This document shows, piece by piece, positions 42,653-51,672 of a DNA stretch of 64,000 nucleotides. The stretch is from Lachnospiraceae bacterium G11. Lineage in GTDB: Bacteria; Bacillota; Clostridia; Lachnospirales; Lachnospiraceae. The stretch spans positions 62,001 through 126,000 of the forward strand of contig FMWZ01000006.1 in NCBI GenBank assembly GCA_900103495.1, read 5' to 3'. Position 1 is the stretch's first letter; each line of letters begins with the position of its first letter. Below the pieces are notes generated by a model. The model saw only the letters and a list, made by a program, of their open reading frames with translations, searched no databases and had not been told where the DNA came from. The position numbers were made by a program, and so were the translations under genes.

Positions 42653-43318
42653 GTGGTTAGGAAATTTATAAAGAAGACAGCCCTGATTATTATGGCAACG
42701 ATGATGCTTACAGCCTGTGGTGCCGAGGAAGAAAACGCGGGCTTTGACCCCGGAGAATACGAAAGCTGTTGGACGGATGAAGACGGGGATTTAATAAAGC
42801 TGATTCCTTCAGAAAACAGTTACATTTTCAGAAAAGCAGACGGAAGAGTGGGAAGAGGAACATATACCGTAAACAATTCCCAGCTTACATATGACAGATT
42901 CATATACGACATAGTAAAGGACGGAGACGACAAGTTCTATCTTGCTCAGAATGGCTCCACAACAAACACTACGACGGAAATTCTGGATGGCTACGTTTTT
43001 ACCAAAATAGATGCAGTGGAAATTGATGAATACCCCAATGATTTGTTAGATGGAGTCTGGGTCAGCGATACAGGAACGAGACTTGAAATCGACATGGATA
43101 TCAGTGAATACAGTGTCAGCCACGAAAACGGCAGCGGAATGGGAACTGTATTCGACTATGGGGATGGAAAGGGCGTTTATCTGTTCGCGACGGATTTTGC
43201 CTACGTTATCTGGATCGATTCGGATAACATAACCTTCGAATCCACTGATCCGGTTTATGCCGATGCGACTTTCACAAGAGAAACGGATTCTTACGGAGAA
43301 GAATATGACGACGGTTGA
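42653..43318 (+). CDS. Lipoprotein with two repeated beta domains
   Basis: 221 residues from a GTG start with GGGAGCG upstream. Signal MVRKFIKKTALIIMATMMLTAC with lipobox LTAC, then two similar stretches of about 85 residues (GEYESCWTDEDGDLIKLI and DGVWVSDTGTRLEIDMD). Each is a lipocalin-like 'W-x-D-x-G' beta pattern. Unknown function. The next gene starts before its stop. Confidence 0.78.
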   Translation: MVRKFIKKTALIIMATMMLTACGAEEENAGFDPGEYESCWTDEDGDLIKLIPSENSYIFRKADGRVGRGTYTVNNSQLTYDRFIYDIVKDGDDKFYLAQNGSTTNTTTEILDGYVFTKIDAVEIDEYPNDLLDGVWVSDTGTRLEIDMDISEYSVSHENGSGMGTVFDYGDGKGVYLFATDFAYVIWIDSDNITFESTDPVYADATFTRETDSYGEEYDDG

Positions 43319-43466
43319 GATTATATTGTTTATAGCAGGAATAATCGGAGCAATTTATCATGGCAGGCAAAGAAAGTATTACGTCATGTGTGCCTGTCTG
43401 GTGGTGGCAATTGTGATGTTTGTGCTTCTGGCACTGACAGTAATCCTCATTATGGGGATAGATTAA
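43305..43466 (+). CDS. 53-residue membrane protein
   Basis: MTTVEIILFIAGIIGAIYHG and LVVAIVMFVLLALTVILIMG form two membrane helices. The ATG at 43305 has GGAGAAG upstream and overlaps the lipoprotein stop by 14 nt, implying coupled translation. No family recognised. Confidence 0.7.
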   Translation: MTTVEIILFIAGIIGAIYHGRQRKYYVMCACLVVAIVMFVLLALTVILIMGID

Positions 43467-43513
43467 ATAACTTAGAGCACAGTAAAGTAAGGAAAATATA
43501 AAAGGAGAAACAA

Positions 43514-44887
43514 ATGAAAAGCATTAAACAGATATCGGCAATACTGCTGATGGCACTTATCCTGGCTGCAGGAGTTTGGGGATGTGGCGCTGAAGAAGTT
43601 GTAAACAATGACCTTCCTCCCAAGGAGGTTAGCGAGGAAGAGGACGGAGCAGACTGGAGAACTACCAGATCCTTCGTGTATCTTGACCAGAAGACACCTG
43701 AAGGAGTTGTAAAACTTCTTGCAGCTGTTTACGAAGCTGACGGATGTGTAATTGTGGCTCCCAATGAGGCGTCTTACAATCCTTATCCCGACCTTGTACT
43801 TGTTGATGGCGTTCATGATTATGACACGGTAGAGGATAACATGTACATGGCAGACTTTAACGGCGATGGCTACGATGACTTAAGCATCGATGATCTTATT
43901 GACGGCGCAAGAGTAAGCGAAGTATTCATCTTTAATAACTTCGACAATTACTTTGAGTATTCGGATGAGTATTCAACAGTTAACGCTAATCTTCAGAGCG
44001 TATCCTGCGAAGCATTAAAAGGCGCCTGGTATGTGGACGGCGACCTTGATGCCGGATACCTTGTGATTGACGAAGAAGGTAACGTTGTTTCCTACAGCTA
44101 CGAGGATACAGTTAACTACGAAGGCAAAGTAATTCTTGAGGAGTATGAGAATCCCGACGGAATTATGGAGCAGTGGTACAACATCTACGATAACGAAGGC
44201 AGCTTTGTATTCGGTTTCCCTGTACCTGAGGAAGAGGAGTTTGGCGAGTTCTACACTGGCCAGGACGGCGACATTCATTTCATGAGAACCGACTGCTGCG
44301 GTATGGACGGCTGGAGAGAGTTCTATCTTTCAGTCGTTGAGAAGTGGGACAAGGATCATTCAAACGACACCATTTATGGATATAAGCTTATAAACCTTGA
44401 TGACAACCCCATTCCCGAGCTTGTACTTATGGGCGGAGCAGACTGGTGCGAACTTGAGATTCACGCAGTAAGAGATGGTGAAGAGAAAGTCATCTACAAA
44501 GCAAAGGATCTTGGAGTTGGCGGCAAAGGACTTGAGTTCTTCGAAAGAAGCGAAATGCTTATTGAAGGCGAATGGAATGGCGGAATCGGACAGTATCTTG
44601 TAAAGGATCCCTTTGATGCAGAACCCGACACAGTCTACATCGAACTCAAAGAAGTGACTGCAGGCGGACTTTCCGAGACAGAATCTACTGACATTATGTA
44701 CATTCAGGAAACCGGCGATGCATATACAGCTCACTACGATGATGTGGCATATGACTTCTCAAGCCTTCCCGAAAAGGCAAATATTGAGGAGACCTATGGC
44801 ATAAAAGATCTTGGAGCAACTGTAAGAATTGATGGCGAAGACGGAATAATGGATTATGCAGCCATCACAGAATACTTGAATTACTAA
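43514..44887 (+). CDS. Large acidic lipoprotein with Ca-binding-like repeat
   Basis: 457 residues. Signal MKSIKQISAILLMALILAAGVWGC with lipobox VWGC. MADFNGDGYDDLSIDDLIDG (about 115-134) is an FG-GAP/EF-like D-x-N-x-D-G calcium motif, and KLINLDDNPIPELVLMGGAD (about 295-315) looks like a second, weaker one. Strongly acidic and tyrosine-rich. Probably an extracellular binding protein; no enzyme motif. AAAGGAG ribosome site; co-oriented with 44900. Confidence 0.78.
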   Translation: MKSIKQISAILLMALILAAGVWGCGAEEVVNNDLPPKEVSEEEDGADWRTTRSFVYLDQKTPEGVVKLLAAVYEADGCVIVAPNEASYNPYPDLVLVDGVHDYDTVEDNMYMADFNGDGYDDLSIDDLIDGARVSEVFIFNNFDNYFEYSDEYSTVNANLQSVSCEALKGAWYVDGDLDAGYLVIDEEGNVVSYSYEDTVNYEGKVILEEYENPDGIMEQWYNIYDNEGSFVFGFPVPEEEEFGEFYTGQDGDIHFMRTDCCGMDGWREFYLSVVEKWDKDHSNDTIYGYKLINLDDNPIPELVLMGGADWCELEIHAVRDGEEKVIYKAKDLGVGGKGLEFFERSEMLIEGEWNGGIGQYLVKDPFDAEPDTVYIELKEVTAGGLSETESTDIMYIQETGDAYTAHYDDVAYDFSSLPEKANIEETYGIKDLGATVRIDGEDGIMDYAAITEYLNY

Positions 44888-44899
44888 AGAGGTATAGAA

Positions 44900-45469
44900 A
44901 TGGATAACAAATCAGGAAAGATTATTTTGTGGATACTTACTGTAGCGGCAATACTGCTTGCACTGCTTTACTTCCCGTCTCGTGGATCATGCATAATCCT
45001 TTTGGGAGTTGTTTTGATGATTCCCTTAAAGAAACTTGAGAATTTCTGGGCAAGCAAGAATGTGAAGCTTTGGGTCAGATTTGTGGCAGGACTAGTTTTT
45101 TTGGTTGTAGGCTGGGTTGCGGCCAACAATGCCGAAAGTATCAAGATTCAGGAGAGAGCGGAGAGACAGGCGGCACAGGCTGAAGCTACAGCCAAAGCTT
45201 CGGAAGAAACCAAAAAGACATTGATTGGGGAATGGCATTACGGCGAATCAGCGGCTATAGATATATATTTCCTCTTCAATGAAGACGGCACCTTCCATAG
45301 ATCCAGTGACGGTGGCGGAGACGATGAGGGAACATACGAAGTTGTTGATGGAAACAAGGTAAAGCTGCATGGTGATTGGAGCGATAGAGACTACGAATTC
45401 ACCCTTGAAAATGCAGATACTTTAAAGGATAGTGAGGGAGCAAACCTGTCACGTCTCATTCACGAATAA
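44900..45469 (+). CDS. Membrane protein with lipocalin-like C-terminal domain
   Basis: 189 residues. Two or three membrane segments (about 10-65), a helical linker rich in Ala/Glu (about 75-105), then a beta domain GEWHYGESAAIDIYFLFNED with the 'G-x-W, F-x-x-D-G-T' pattern also seen in the lipoprotein at 42653. Twelve nt after the 43514 gene, so probably one operon. A TACTATA/TATAGTA palindrome follows at 45490-45509. Confidence 0.72.
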   Translation: MDNKSGKIILWILTVAAILLALLYFPSRGSCIILLGVVLMIPLKKLENFWASKNVKLWVRFVAGLVFLVVGWVAANNAESIKIQERAERQAAQAEATAKASEETKKTLIGEWHYGESAAIDIYFLFNEDGTFHRSSDGGGDDEGTYEVVDGNKVKLHGDWSDRDYEFTLENADTLKDSEGANLSRLIHE

Positions 45470-45559
45470 ATGTCAGATTTTTTAAAAAATACTATACACA
45501 AATATAGTACTAAAGGTGTAAAATAGAAGGGTAATCATGCACAATACTTGGGGGTTAAG

Positions 45560-46342
45560 ATGAAAGTTACAATATTGGGAGCAAGGGGGTCAATGCCCGT
45601 CGAAGGACCGGAGTATACCGAGTTTGGCGGCGGAACCACTTGTGTATTAGTCGAGACCGAAAGTCAGGCAATCTTTGTTGATGCGGGAACCGGAATAATC
45701 AAGGCTCCCGCTATAGCTAATAAAGATATTTCAATTCTCCTGACACATCCCCACCTGGATCACCTTTTAGGACTCCCTTTCTTCGAAGTACTCAGAAGCA
45801 AGGGGAAACAAATCAATTTCTATGCTTGCGTTAGAGACGGCAAGACTGCAAAGGAGCAGATTGACGGCCTTTTTGATGTGCCTTACTGGCCATGCAAAAT
45901 AGAAAACTACCCTGCTAATATTACATATCATGACTTAAAGCTTCCCACCATGATAGGTGATGTAAAGGTTGAAGGAATAGAGGCCATACATCCCGGGGGG
46001 AGTGTGGTGTACAAGCTTAGCCATGAAGGCAAGAGCATTGTTATGGCCACTGACTACGAATTCGACGAAGAGATGTCCGGAGATTTAGTGGATTTTGCCA
46101 AAGATACGGATCTATTATTGATGGACGCTCAGTACACTGAAGAAGAATATAAGGAGAGGATGGGCTTTGGACACTCGACCCTTAAACAGGCCATGAAGGT
46201 GTTTAAGGAGTGCAATGGGAAGAGCGTTCGCTTCGTCCACCACGATCCATTTCATAATGATGAGTTCCTTAGGAATTTGGAACAGCCGATTAAAAGCACT
46301 CAGATCATGTTTGCAAGGGAAGGAGAGGAGATAGTTCTATGA
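45560..46342 (+). CDS. Metallo-beta-lactamase-fold hydrolase
   Basis: 260 residues. Metal motif LTHPHLDHLLGLPFFE (HxHxDH), later HPGGSVVYK, MATDYE and HHDPFH for the remaining ligands. Closest in layout to PhnP/cyclic-phosphodiesterase-like MBL proteins. The ATG at 45560 has TTGGGGG upstream; a TTG at 45548 is in frame but less likely. Overlaps the HD-GYP gene by 4 nt, hinting that it acts on a nucleotide or works in the same signalling unit. Confidence 0.85.
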   Translation: MKVTILGARGSMPVEGPEYTEFGGGTTCVLVETESQAIFVDAGTGIIKAPAIANKDISILLTHPHLDHLLGLPFFEVLRSKGKQINFYACVRDGKTAKEQIDGLFDVPYWPCKIENYPANITYHDLKLPTMIGDVKVEGIEAIHPGGSVVYKLSHEGKSIVMATDYEFDEEMSGDLVDFAKDTDLLLMDAQYTEEEYKERMGFGHSTLKQAMKVFKECNGKSVRFVHHDPFHNDEFLRNLEQPIKSTQIMFAREGEEIVL

Positions 46343-47787
46343 GCGAAGTTTACAGCCTGGAGCGAATGATTAAGATAGCCATCGAGCTTAGTGCCGAGAA
46401 GAACTTTGACCGTCTTATGTCCAAAATCCTTCTTGAGGCAATGGACATTTGTCATTGCGACGCCGGTACGGTTTATGTGCTGGAAGATGAGTTTCTGCAC
46501 TTCCACACCATGTTTACCAAGTCCAAGGGCACAACAATAGAGGAGCAAAATAGCGGTAACAAGCTTCCTCCGGTACCTCTTGGCAGGAAAAATGTCTGCG
46601 CCTGCTCCGCAATCGACAACAAGTTAATCAACATAGCAGATGTTTATGAATCAAAGGATTATGATTTCTCCGGAGCCCAGAAATACGACGCCATCACCGG
46701 ATACAGAACCGGTTCCATGCTGGTTATCCCCATGGCGGATGAGAAGGGGGAAATTATCGGAGTTTTGCAGTTAATAAACGCAATGGATAAGGATGGAGGG
46801 ACCATTCCCTTCGATAAGGCCTTTGAGGAGATTATTTCCGCTTTGGCCTCACTGGCAGCGGTGAGCCTTAACAATCACAGACTGGCGGAGGAGGTTAACA
46901 ACCTGTTGCATTCCTTCGTGGAAGTTATGGTTGACGCCATCGACGCAAGAAGCTCCTACAACGCCAACCACACAAGAAGCATGGTTCGTTACGCCGACAA
47001 GTTTGTGGAGTGGCTAAGGGCCAACAATGACGATTGGAAATTCACCGATGACTCAAAGGACGCGTTCCTTATGAGCATCTGGCTTCACGATATAGGTAAG
47101 CTGATTGTTCCTTTGGAGGTTCTGGATAAGCCTGACAGGCTTGGAGGATTAAAGGCAGGGCTTAAGAGCAAGATTGAGATTGCCTGCCTTAAGGAAAAAA
47201 TCAGATCTCTCGAATATCCCGCTGTAGGCGGCGAATGCGAAGAAAACATAAGCAAGCTTAAGAAGGCATGGGAAGCAATCGAAGCGGCCAACACCGCAGG
47301 CTTCCTGCCGGATGAGAAACTGGATGAGCTTAAATCCTACGCATCCATTGTATGTAAGACAGCGGATGATAGGGAAGTTCCTCTTCTTGATGACAAGGAA
47401 CTTGAAGCCATCACCGTAAGGAAGGGTACACTTACGGATTCAGAACGCGCAGTTGTGCAAAGTCACGTATCCTACACAGCAAGAATGCTTGAGAAGATGA
47501 CCTTCAAGGGAATCTACAAGAATGTTCCCTTCTGGTCCGGTTCACACCACGAGTTCATCAACGGCAAGGGTTATCCCAACCACTTATCGGGAGATCAACT
47601 TCCAAACGAATCGAGACTTCTCACAATTATCGATGTATACGACGCACTTACGGCAGAGGACAGGCCCTACAAGCCGCCTATGCCTGCAGAAAAAGCTTTC
47701 GGCATATTGGGGAATATGCGCGATGACGGCCAGATAGACGGGGAGCTTCTGGAGAAGTTTATCGCAAGCGAAGCTTGGAAGAAATAG
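46339..47787 (+). CDS. GAF and HD-GYP domain protein (probable c-di-GMP or related phosphodiesterase)
   Basis: 482 residues. GAF domain (about 5-170) with cysteines in VCACSA and DICHCDAGT. The HD-GYP domain (about 185-470) has HTRSMVRYADKFVEW, SIWLHDIGKL (HD) and HHEFINGKGYPNHLSG (GYP). The HD and GYP halves are separated by an insertion of about 90 residues, longer than usual. It would open a cyclic dinucleotide in response to a GAF ligand. Confidence 0.92.
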   Translation: MSEVYSLERMIKIAIELSAEKNFDRLMSKILLEAMDICHCDAGTVYVLEDEFLHFHTMFTKSKGTTIEEQNSGNKLPPVPLGRKNVCACSAIDNKLINIADVYESKDYDFSGAQKYDAITGYRTGSMLVIPMADEKGEIIGVLQLINAMDKDGGTIPFDKAFEEIISALASLAAVSLNNHRLAEEVNNLLHSFVEVMVDAIDARSSYNANHTRSMVRYADKFVEWLRANNDDWKFTDDSKDAFLMSIWLHDIGKLIVPLEVLDKPDRLGGLKAGLKSKIEIACLKEKIRSLEYPAVGGECEENISKLKKAWEAIEAANTAGFLPDEKLDELKSYASIVCKTADDREVPLLDDKELEAITVRKGTLTDSERAVVQSHVSYTARMLEKMTFKGIYKNVPFWSGSHHEFINGKGYPNHLSGDQLPNESRLLTIIDVYDALTAEDRPYKPPMPAEKAFGILGNMRDDGQIDGELLEKFIASEAWKK

Positions 47788-47810
47788 AAACTTACTAAGG
47801 CACAATAATA

Positions 47811-49517
47811 ATGAAAGTAAAGGGAAAGGAAATGGGAGAAAACGAGAAAAAGAAATTTAGTTTAAGCAAAAAACAGCTGATTATCATCGGTGCTGTGGCA
47901 GCAGCCGTGGTGATTGGCGTGGTTTTGTTCATTGTTTTAAACAATAACTCATTAAAAGCCACCACCATGAAGCTCCTTAGAATGGAGGGTACAGTAACTC
48001 TCGAGGAAAACGGAGAGACCAAAACTGTAAAGGAAAACCTTCGATTCAAGAGCGGAGATGCTGTCTCAACCGAAGCCAAGAGTCTTGTTTCTGTGGGACT
48101 TGACGACACTAAAATAGTCACTCTTGATGAGGAGAGTCGTGCAGAATTCCAGAAAGACGGAAAAAACCTTGAGTTGACACTTACCGATGGACAGCTGTTC
48201 TTTAACGTTACAGAGAAACTGGATGCAGATGCCAGCTTTAATATTCGAAACTCTGATATGGTAGTCGGCATTCGAGGAACTTCCGGTGTATATACCATAG
48301 ACGAATATGGCAGACCGGCGTTATTCCTGACAGATGGTGTTGTCGAAATAACAGCAACAAACCCTGAAACAGGTGAGTCTAAAACCATCACTCTTCAGCC
48401 GGGAACCAGAGTCTCTGTTTATTTTTACAGCGACAGACCCTTGGGACAAACGGTAGAGTTCTATGAAACAGAGATGACTCCCGATATGTTGCCCGATTTT
48501 GCGGTTACGCAGATTTATAGTGACGAGGATCTTATAAATAGGGTTACGCAGGATACAGGTTGGACCGTCACGGACATAAGTAAGCTTAATGATGATGTTC
48601 AGAACGGAACATATAAGCAAAAAGAATCAGAACCTATAAATCTTGGTCTTATGGATCCTGATGATCTAATACCCAAGGATCCGGAAACAGATAAAGAAGA
48701 GGAACCTGCGGAAGAACCGGAGGAGCCCGAGGAGCCTGAGCAACCTGAAGAGCCTGAAGCACCTGCGGAAGAACCCAAGGAAGAGGAGGGTGAACCTCAG
48801 GTTCAGGAGCCCATAGATTATGCAGAATTAGGAAGAAACGACCCGGATGTTATTGCTGCCATCAAACTTATTGATGAGAACGGACTGATTTATCTTTCTG
48901 ACGGAACTATATTTGATTGGAAATACTACGCTGAGAAGTATCCCGAGATAGCTAGAGCTTATGGAAATGATCCATATGCATTGCTCTACCACTACATACA
49001 TATTGGTAAGAAGGAGGACTCCAGATATCCCAGCCTTGAGGAGGAACACCAAGTTGCAGCGAAGAAGGTAGAGGAGCAGCGTGCTGCTGAACAGTTCCAG
49101 AAGGAGCAGGAAGAGGCAAATAGGAGAGCAGCGGAGGAATCAGAGGAGAGTACATCAACTTCCACCCGGGGAATGCGAACAGTATCTACTTCATCAATTA
49201 CTAACGCATGGTTAATAGCTAACTCGGGACAAGGAGGAGCCTCGATTAGCTTTGGTTATCCTGGAAACTCCCTGCCTTTATCCGGAAATACTTGCACCGT
49301 GGAGGGGATTACATTTACATGCCAACTTGCTGACGATCAAGGGACAGCCGCAGCAATCACAGGAGCATCATTCAGCGTAGAATTTGACGGTGATACACCT
49401 GTCTCCTGGAATGGCCACCCGTTTGAAGAAGATGGTGGGGGAGCATTACAGGCTGAAGGAAATGATGTTGTCGTGAACTATGAGAGTGGCGCGTGGAGCG
49501 TGGCCTTTAAAGGATAA
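47811..49517 (+). CDS. FecR-domain membrane protein with acidic repeat and coiled coil
   Basis: 568 residues (start could also be the ATG at 47832). One membrane segment (about 24-46); FecR domain (about 55-160) with FKSGDAVSTEAKSLVSVGL and NSDMVVGIRGTSG; an EEPEEPEEPEQPEEPE-like stretch (about 285-330); a small domain YLSDGTIFDWKYYAEKYPEI (about 360-405); coiled coil (about 410-445); and a C-terminal beta domain. FecR domains often relay surface signals. Here it lies directly before a CHASE2 adenylate cyclase. Confidence 0.85.
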   Translation: MKVKGKEMGENEKKKFSLSKKQLIIIGAVAAAVVIGVVLFIVLNNNSLKATTMKLLRMEGTVTLEENGETKTVKENLRFKSGDAVSTEAKSLVSVGLDDTKIVTLDEESRAEFQKDGKNLELTLTDGQLFFNVTEKLDADASFNIRNSDMVVGIRGTSGVYTIDEYGRPALFLTDGVVEITATNPETGESKTITLQPGTRVSVYFYSDRPLGQTVEFYETEMTPDMLPDFAVTQIYSDEDLINRVTQDTGWTVTDISKLNDDVQNGTYKQKESEPINLGLMDPDDLIPKDPETDKEEEPAEEPEEPEEPEQPEEPEAPAEEPKEEEGEPQVQEPIDYAELGRNDPDVIAAIKLIDENGLIYLSDGTIFDWKYYAEKYPEIARAYGNDPYALLYHYIHIGKKEDSRYPSLEEEHQVAAKKVEEQRAAEQFQKEQEEANRRAAEESEESTSTSTRGMRTVSTSSITNAWLIANSGQGGASISFGYPGNSLPLSGNTCTVEGITFTCQLADDQGTAAAITGASFSVEFDGDTPVSWNGHPFEEDGGGALQAEGNDVVVNYESGAWSVAFKG

Positions 49518-49547
49518 AAAAATATTTAATATGGGAAAATTAAGTAC

Positions 49548-51374
49548 ATGTATATTTTAAAAAACAAAACCTTAAAACAACTTTTATATTCCCTCCTTGC
49601 CGCCCTTGTGGTAACTTGTCTTATCGCAGGCGCAGGAGTACTAAAAAGCCTTGATACCAGAGCTCTTGATGCCTGGTATCAGGGACCGAAAGCCTTGGAT
49701 GGCGAAATAATACTGATAGAGATTGATGACCGGGCCATTGATGAGCTGGGTCCCTATAACACATGGGGTCGAGACGTAATGGCTAAGGCCCTGGAAAAGC
49801 TGGCAGTGGATTCTGATGCCCGTCCTGCGGCGGTTGCCATCGATGCTCTCTATGTCGGTGAAACCGAGAAAGAGAAGGATGACAGGCTGGCGGCAGCGGC
49901 GAAGGAGCTAGGGTGCGTAATCACCGCAACACATGCCAACATAGGAACCAAGGCTGTCATGGACGATGACGGAAATCTGAAATATGACTATAACGCCATC
50001 TTTGATTATGAGGAGCCCTTCGATGCCTTAAGGGAAGCCTCTACTCAGGGCCACATCAATGCCATGTACGATACAGACGGCATTCTTCGTCATGCTCTGC
50101 TTTACGTGGAGCCTGAGGGTGGAAAGGTCTATTCCATGGCTTTTGAGGCTGCAAGAGCCTATGCCAAAGCCAACGGAATGACCATCGAGGAGCCTCCCAC
50201 GGATGCTGAAGGTCACTACTATGTTTCATTCTCGGCTCTGCCCGGGGGATTTGACGACGGCTACTCCATTGTGGACCTCATAAACGGCGATATTTCACCT
50301 GATGAATTTGAAGGCAAAATCGTCTATATCGGCCCTTACACCATAGGCCTGCAGGATGCATATTTTACTCCCGTGGATCATGCAAAGCAGATGTACGGTG
50401 TTGAGTATCAGGCCAACGTAACCCAGGCAATCCTTGACGGAGCTTATAAGACTGAGGTCAAAAATACACCTCAGGCAATAGCTTTATTTATCATATGCTT
50501 CATAGCCTTCTTCCTTTTCCAGAAGGTTAAGATGAAAGTATCTACCGTCATTACGGTTGGTATAATCGGGGCGTATATCGGAGCAAGCTTCGTTTTTTAC
50601 AATAAGAAAATTAATGGGGTGGGCCATGTGTTGCACCCTTTGTGGATTCCTGTGGGAGTCCTTGTGCTCTACATCGTGTCCATTGTCATTAACTACGTGC
50701 GTTCGGTTATTGAGAAGAGGCGCGTTACCAAGACTTTCGAGCGTTACGTGGCTCCTGAGATTGTTACCGAGATTCTGAAAGAGGGTATCGAGAACCTGTC
50801 TTTGGGCGGCAAGACATGTGATATTGCAGTGCTTTTCGTAGATGTTCGTGGTTTTACCACAATGTCAGAAAGACTTACGCCTGAGAAGGTGGTCTTCATC
50901 CTTAATAAGTACCTGACCATGGCCAGCGACTGCGTTGAGAGAAACAAGGGAACCTTGGATAAGTTCGTTGGCGATGCAATGATGGCCTTCTGGGGTGCAC
51001 CTTTAGCTCAGGAAGATGCGGTTTACAATGCGGTGAAGACTGCGAAAGAAATCGTTGAGGGCGCAGCTAGAGTTTCAGATGAACTTAAGGCTGAAATCGG
51101 CGAGGAACTTCGCGTTGGCGTAGGCGTAAACTTTGGACCTGCGGTTGTGGGAAACATGGGTGCGGAGAAGCACATGGACTATACCGCCATCGGCGATACG
51201 GTTAACACCGCAGCAAGACTTGAAGCCAATGCTCCCGGCGGTAAGGTTTACATCAGCCGTGCCGTTGCGGATGAACTGGGAGACAGAATCACCTACACCT
51301 CCCTTGGAGCTACGATTAAGCTTAAAGGTAAGGCTGAGGGATTCGAGGTTCTGGACCTTGATGAGGTCAAATAG
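49548..51374 (+). CDS. CHASE2-domain class III adenylate cyclase
   Basis: 608 residues. A membrane segment (about 12-30), a CHASE2 outside sensor (about 35-300), three membrane segments (about 303-385), then a class III cyclase domain (about 415-600). Both metal Asps are present (LFVDVRGFTTM, KFVGDAMMAFWG), and the substrate segment EKHMDYTAIGDTVNTAARLE contains Lys and Asp as in adenylate cyclases. It would make cAMP on an external cue. Last gene of the MBL/HD-GYP/FecR/cyclase cluster. Confidence 0.92.
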   Translation: MYILKNKTLKQLLYSLLAALVVTCLIAGAGVLKSLDTRALDAWYQGPKALDGEIILIEIDDRAIDELGPYNTWGRDVMAKALEKLAVDSDARPAAVAIDALYVGETEKEKDDRLAAAAKELGCVITATHANIGTKAVMDDDGNLKYDYNAIFDYEEPFDALREASTQGHINAMYDTDGILRHALLYVEPEGGKVYSMAFEAARAYAKANGMTIEEPPTDAEGHYYVSFSALPGGFDDGYSIVDLINGDISPDEFEGKIVYIGPYTIGLQDAYFTPVDHAKQMYGVEYQANVTQAILDGAYKTEVKNTPQAIALFIICFIAFFLFQKVKMKVSTVITVGIIGAYIGASFVFYNKKINGVGHVLHPLWIPVGVLVLYIVSIVINYVRSVIEKRRVTKTFERYVAPEIVTEILKEGIENLSLGGKTCDIAVLFVDVRGFTTMSERLTPEKVVFILNKYLTMASDCVERNKGTLDKFVGDAMMAFWGAPLAQEDAVYNAVKTAKEIVEGAARVSDELKAEIGEELRVGVGVNFGPAVVGNMGAEKHMDYTAIGDTVNTAARLEANAPGGKVYISRAVADELGDRITYTSLGATIKLKGKAEGFEVLDLDEVK

Positions 51375-51393
51375 ATTAGTGTATCTTGAATTA

Positions 51394-51427
51394 TACTATT
51401 GACATAGTAGGTGAATGGTGATATTCT
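51394..51427 (+). promoter_or_regulatory. Promoter of the cysteine leader with overlapping palindrome
   Basis: TTGACA (51399-51404), 17-bp spacer, TATTCT (51422-51427). The palindrome TACTAT-TGAC-ATAGTA (51394-51409) covers the -35 box, a good place for a repressor, possibly the LysR protein downstream. Confidence 0.72.
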
Positions 51428-51462
51428 ACCACAAACTGATAATCATTTAACGGAGATTAGAG

Positions 51463-51582
51463 ATGTATCAACTTTGTTCATGTAAATTTGATATGTGCAT
51501 GTGTTGTCGAATGGCTAATTACCGGGCAGATTCTGGAGCCGGTTCCTTCGACGTTATTTTGTTGTACTCTAAAGTCCTGTAG
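51463..51582 (+). CDS. Cysteine-rich leader peptide (39 residues)
   Basis: MYQLCSCKFDMCMCCRMANY... with five Cys codons within the first 15 (51475, 51481, 51496, 51502, 51505). CGGAG lies 7 nt before the ATG and a good promoter ends 35 nt upstream. It is followed by an intrinsic terminator (51619-51651) and then the LysR gene. The layout matches transcription attenuation: slow translation of the Cys codons when charged tRNA-Cys is scarce would prevent terminator folding. Too short to be a recognisable protein. Translation and function are inferred, but the combination is specific. Confidence 0.75.
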   Translation: MYQLCSCKFDMCMCCRMANYRADSGAGSFDVILLYSKVL

Positions 51583-51651
51583 TTGAATGAACCAGACAAG
51601 CAAATGAACCCAGAACATAAGCCCGGAGCTTTAAAAGCCCCGGGCTTTTTT
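51521..51651 (+). promoter_or_regulatory. Candidate attenuator: antiterminator arms and intrinsic terminator
   Basis: Terminator: GCCCGG-A-GCTT (51621-51631) pairs with AAGC-C-CCGGGC (51635-51645), followed by TTTTTT. Upstream, CCGGGC (51522-51527) is identical to the terminator's 3' arm and could pair instead with GCCCGG, preventing termination. The same upstream bases can also form a local hairpin ACCGG/CCGGT (51521-51525, 51539-51543). This gives two exclusive structures behind the Cys codons, which end at 51507. Confidence 0.65.
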
Positions 51652-51672
51652 ATTGAAAAAAGGAGTATCATC

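Noticed and set aside
45490-45509. Shared operator between TACTATA/TATAGTA here and TACTAT-TGAC-ATAGTA at 51394
   Set aside because: Arms are alike but the spacing differs (6-8 versus 4 nt) and both are AT-rich; chance cannot be excluded.
51583-51672. Extra 30 residues at the start of the LysR protein
   Set aside because: That stretch is the attenuator terminator; the LysR fold begins at the ATG at 51673 with AAAGGAG before it.
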